Position numbers and translations under genes: made by a program. From NCBI RefSeq assembly GCF_001949145.1, contig NW_019091645.1, forward strand, positions 312,837 through 334,608: 21,772 nt of DNA, read 5' to 3'. The DNA is from Acanthaster planci (taxonomy: Eukaryota > Echinodermata > Asteroidea > Valvatida > Acanthasteridae). Shown one piece after another: positions 18,463-21,772 of this stretch (the first letter of the stretch is position 1; every line of letters begins with the position of its first letter). The notes beneath the pieces were generated by a model that was not told the origin of the DNA, made no database searches, and saw nothing but the letters and a program-made list of their open reading frames with translations.

Positions 18463-19966
18463 ATGGAAGATGAGATGGAATCAGACACCTCATGGGATCA
18501 ATTATCACAATCTAATCTTAGACTGCCTTATGACAATCTTCAAGAGAATGATGACAGATCACGATCAACCCTAGATAAATTAATGAGTCAAGCCCAAATG
18601 AAACACAGTCTCAACCAAAAAGCCATAAACGGCAGCACATAACATAAAGTGACGTCTACCGTGATTCAGATAGTGACCCTCCACAAAACTCCCAACCTAA
18701 ACACCGTCTCATTCAGAACTCAAACATCAAGAGTCAACCTACACTGGTCATCATTAATTCCCCTGATATCAAACTTGCTAAGGTTAGCCCCATTAAAATT
18801 GCTAAAGCCTTGAACATCCTGGGTCGCAACTTCGTGAAAGCGTCACCAAAAACAATCAAGGGAGCAGAAGATGTCATACGTCAGCCCAGGCCAAAAAACT
18901 CAAAGTCATGTCGCAACTTGATCAATGGACTATAACTACCGAATTTGCAAAATCAGAAACCCAGAGTAAAGGTGTCATAACTGGAATCCCCACTGAACTT
19001 GATGACAAAGAAATTCTAGAAGATTGCAAAAAAAAAGGTATCCTAGAGGTTAAGCGTCTAATGCGCAGAAAAGATGGTAAATTGGAGACAAGTCTGTCTG
19101 CCTAACTTTTAACACTCCCACCCTCCCTGAAACCTTCCAACTAGGATATGAAAACTTCAGAGTCAAGCCTTTCATCCCACCCATCATCCGTTGCTTTAAC
19201 TGCCAACGACTTGGTCATGTGGCAAATAACTGTCGTAGCGCTACTAGGTGTGTTCGTTGTGGCGGCTCCCACTCATACGAACACTGCACACAGAAGGATG
19301 AAGTTAAATGCTGCAGATGTGGGGAGCAACATTCATCAGCATATGCAGGGTGGAATACTATGAAACAAGAAAGACACATCCACAACATCAAAGTTTCATA
19401 CAATATATCATACGCAGACACAGCAAAGGCTATCAAAACAGACATCTCAATAAACCCAAACACATCATCCACCAAATCTACTGCTGCAACACAACCAATG
19501 GCGACCCCTGAGGTAAAATCACAAGTCGTGACAACCCAAATAGAACAAAAACTATTAGGTCAGCAGACCTATTCAACCTAGAACTACCCTCCCCTCGAAA
19601 CAAAGAAAGGATGGCACTACCCAAACTGAACAGGCAACTGCAACACAAACTGAATCCACACACCAGTGCCTTTGTAGCGCAGTCAATATCCTAGAACTAC
19701 TCACTAGAGTAATGCAAATAATGGATACCCACAAGAACAAAGACGAGACAGTAGCTGCAACAAAATCTCTTATCGACCACCTTCGTCCCGAACCTGAAAA
19801 ACTCAAAAAACACAAAGAAAAGCCAGGCAGACGCAGATCCACTCCACAGACTCCATCCAGCCTGAAGAAACAGATGCGTCGAAATCTCATCAAACAAAAA
19901 CAGGAACACACTCATCTAACCAGTCAAACGCAAGCCAACCCCCCAAAAGTAACAGAAACGCAATAT
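18463..19966 (+). pseudogene. LINE ORF1 (nucleic-acid-binding, CCHC zinc knuckles), broken
   Basis: ORF1 proteins coat element RNA. The first ATG at 18463 opens 59 codons (MEDEMESDTSWDQLSQ) to TAA at 18640. A neighbouring frame then carries PTLVIINSPDIKLAKVSPI and similar. Further shifts lead to GVITGIPTELDDKEIL and RRKDGK (about 18975-19080), the small fold that usually precedes the knuckles. The knuckle frame (about 19097-19581) has IIRCFNCQRLGHVANNC, CVRCGGSHSYEHC and CCRCGEQHSSAYAGW. The third ends in Trp where Cys is expected, so it should not bind zinc normally. The basic tail with KKHKEKPGRRRS is in yet another frame (19712 onward). At least four frame breaks are present. Confidence 0.8.
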
Positions 19967-19967
19967 C

Positions 19968-21772
19968 ATGAATATTTACACTTTGATGACAGGTTTACTT
20001 ATCTTACAATGGAATGCACAAAAGGCTCATCTGGCTCATCAAAAGGAACTAAAAAAAATAATTTACTCCTGGCCTACGATCAAGAAACCAGACATCATTT
20101 GCGTCCAAGAAACTTGGTTGAAAGAGAATAAAAATTTCAGATTAAGTGGCTACGATGTACATGTATACCGCCATGACCGAAACAACTCAAACAAAAAAAG
20201 TGGTGGTGGATGTACTTTTATTGAAAAACATGGAGTTGCTTTCAAATACAAAACGGGTTTTAATATCCCTCTGGAGCTCCAAATAGGTGAAATTTACGAT
20301 GACTGTAAAATTATAATTAATATCATCAATGCTTACAACCCTTGCTCCACACTAGACTTCAACTCACTTAACCAAATCATTGGAAACACTGACAAGGCTT
20401 GCATAATTTGTGGCGACTTTAATGGTCACAACCCACTATGGGTAGCTCTAAACTTGATCATAATGGACAAATTATTGATGATATCATCTCTAACAACAAC
20501 TTGGTCTGTCTTAACACTGGAGAAGGTACCAGAGTTAACTCATCACGCAGTTCCCTTTCATGTATAAATATTACATGTACCCTTGCCTCCCCTTGCATAG
20601 TCTCCAAATGCAAATGGACTATTTTAAATAACACGATGGGGAGCGATCACTGTCCAATCACTATTGAAATTAATCACCGGATTTATAAAAGCACTAACCA
20701 GTCTACACGTCGGTGGTCACTTAAAAAAGCTGATTGGGGCAAATTCGCAAAGGAATGCAACTGTCTAATCAGTAAGCCAGACAGCACAGTCAGTATCGAC
20801 GCCACATACGACAACTTCAGTCATGAACTTGATTGCACAATGACTAGTTCTATACCTAAAACCAAACCGAGTCGCACAAACAAACCACCTACCACTTGGT
20901 GGAATGACGAATGTCAGAAAGTTATACAAAACAAAAAGGAGGCTTTAAAAAAACTGAGAAAAACTAGTCTCCCATCTGATCTAATAAACTACAAAAGAGC
21001 CTGTGCCATTGCTAAGAAAACCATCAAAGTTGCAAAAAGAAAAGACTGGGAACAATTTTGCAATGACCTTAAGCCGAGAACTATTACTAAACTTATCTGG
21101 AACAAATTAAATGTATTGACCCTTCTCACAAAAAGACCAATATTCCAGTCATTAATTATGATGGTAAAAATGTTGTCACTGACAAAGATAAAGTTGAGAC
21201 CCTTGTTGATAATTTTGCTAAAATCAGTAGCAATGAAAACTACAACCCCTCTTTCATCAACACCAGAAAAGAAGCGGAAAGCACTTTCAAGTTTCAAGAC
21301 AACAATGATGGAGTCCTTCATGAACCGTTCAACATTGACGAATTGAATCATGCCATTGATGCTTCCAAATGTACAACACCGGGAAAAGATGAAATCAGCA
21401 ATGCGGTTATCAAACATTTGCCCATTAAAATCAGGGAATACTTACTCATCATCTTCAACATGATCTGGTACACCCCCCAATGTCCTAAGCAGCAGAAAGA
21501 CACTATTCTCATTCCTATCCTCAAACCAGGGAAAGATCCAGCCAACCCTTCATCTTACCGCCCAATAGCTCTCACCTCCACCTTATGCAAACTAATGGAA
21601 CACATGGTTAACTCCCGCTTATTGTGGTATATAGAAACACATGACCTCTTCAGCCAGCAACAGAGCGGCTTCCGTAAAGGACGTAGCACAAAAGATCACA
21701 TTTTTAATCTTGAGTCGTCCGTCAACAAAGCCTGTGCTAACAAATAAAGTACTCTAACAGTCTTTCTTGACA
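19968..21772 (+). pseudogene. LINE ORF2: APE endonuclease and partial reverse transcriptase, broken
   Basis: ORF2 nicks target DNA and copies the RNA there. The start at 19968 overlaps the open ORF1-tail frame. Endonuclease motifs in order: LQWNAQK, DIICVQETWL (about 20090-20120), NAYNPC, CGDFNGHNPLW (about 20410-20440) and MGSDHCPITIE (about 20635-20665). One G is missing in TGGGT near 20440, moving the rest into the frame at 20438-21346. A second single-base loss in the AAA at 21104-21106 moves it to the frame that continues with SYRPIALTSTLCKLMEHMV and QSGFRKGRSTKDH. TAA at 21745-21747 replaces a sense codon before STLTVFLD, the first catalytic-aspartate region of the RT palm, where the window stops. 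Confidence 0.88.

Larger units (their letters stand above)
18463..21772 (+). mobile_element. non-LTR retrotransposon (LINE), I/Nimb-like, decayed
   Basis: Two-ORF LINE: ORF1 with CCHC zinc knuckles, ORF2 with APE-type endonuclease then reverse transcriptase. The endonuclease motifs (GDFNGHNPLW, GSDHCPI), the multiple knuckles in ORF1 and the RT entry (SYRPIALTS, QSGFRKGRSTKDH) fit the I/Jockey group, most like I or Nimb elements. The clade call is from memory of motifs. The window ends inside the reverse transcriptase. Single-base losses and stops break both ORFs. Confidence 0.85.

Overview
This is animal nuclear DNA, not prokaryotic. It has a gene copy split by GT-AG introns, a Ty3/gypsy-type LTR retrotransposon, a non-LTR (LINE) retrotransposon and many short dispersed and tandem repeats. 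The palindromic motif ACATGTACATGT recurs more than 20 times, and there is an array of AGCGCCCTCT motifs. Together with the I/Nimb-like LINE these suggest a marine invertebrate (deuterostome such as an echinoderm or lancelet, less likely a mollusc). That placement is inference. I see no intact protein-coding gene and no rRNA, tRNA or CRISPR array.

Layout. 1-3920 is gene-poor repeat-rich DNA. It holds a dispersed ~270 bp repeat (631-900), a MITE-like element with terminal inverted repeats (986-1454), a four-copy 58 bp tandem repeat (1799-2042) and one plausible orphan exon on the minus strand (2356-2453). 3921-4381 is a 25 bp-period minisatellite whose unit, read on the minus strand, closely resembles the CTCF core site. 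Two more copies of the MITE-like family lie at 4762-5204 (-) and 5268-5512 (+). 5513-8298 is the 3' part of a gene for the signal recognition particle receptor alpha subunit (SRPRA) on the minus strand. Four exons have good splice sites, but a one-base frameshift, a deletion with a stop in the last exon and loss of key GTPase residues make it a pseudogene. No P-loop exon is visible.

8299-11075 is dispersed-repeat DNA, including an inverted copy of the 631-900 repeat and one copy of a 155 bp repeat that recurs at 15344-15500. 11075-~15700 is a decayed gypsy element on the minus strand: probable 5' LTR, a primer binding site matching the 3' end of tRNA-Leu, gag with coiled coil, capsid and zinc knuckle, protease, and a pol in which the reverse transcriptase core is deleted but RNase H remains. 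The integrase domain and 3' LTR are absent. 15700-18130 is non-coding. 18463 to the window end is a plus-strand LINE: ORF1 with CCHC zinc knuckles, ORF2 with an APE-type endonuclease and the start of a reverse transcriptase, carrying several frameshifts and stops.

The features do not form one pathway. The window is a record of element insertion, internal deletion and gene decay. The most unusual items are the CTCF-like array, the exact 12 bp ACATGTACATGT insertion inside a tandem repeat, the SRPRA pseudogene with CpG-type decay, and two dispersed repeat families that keep short open reading frames.
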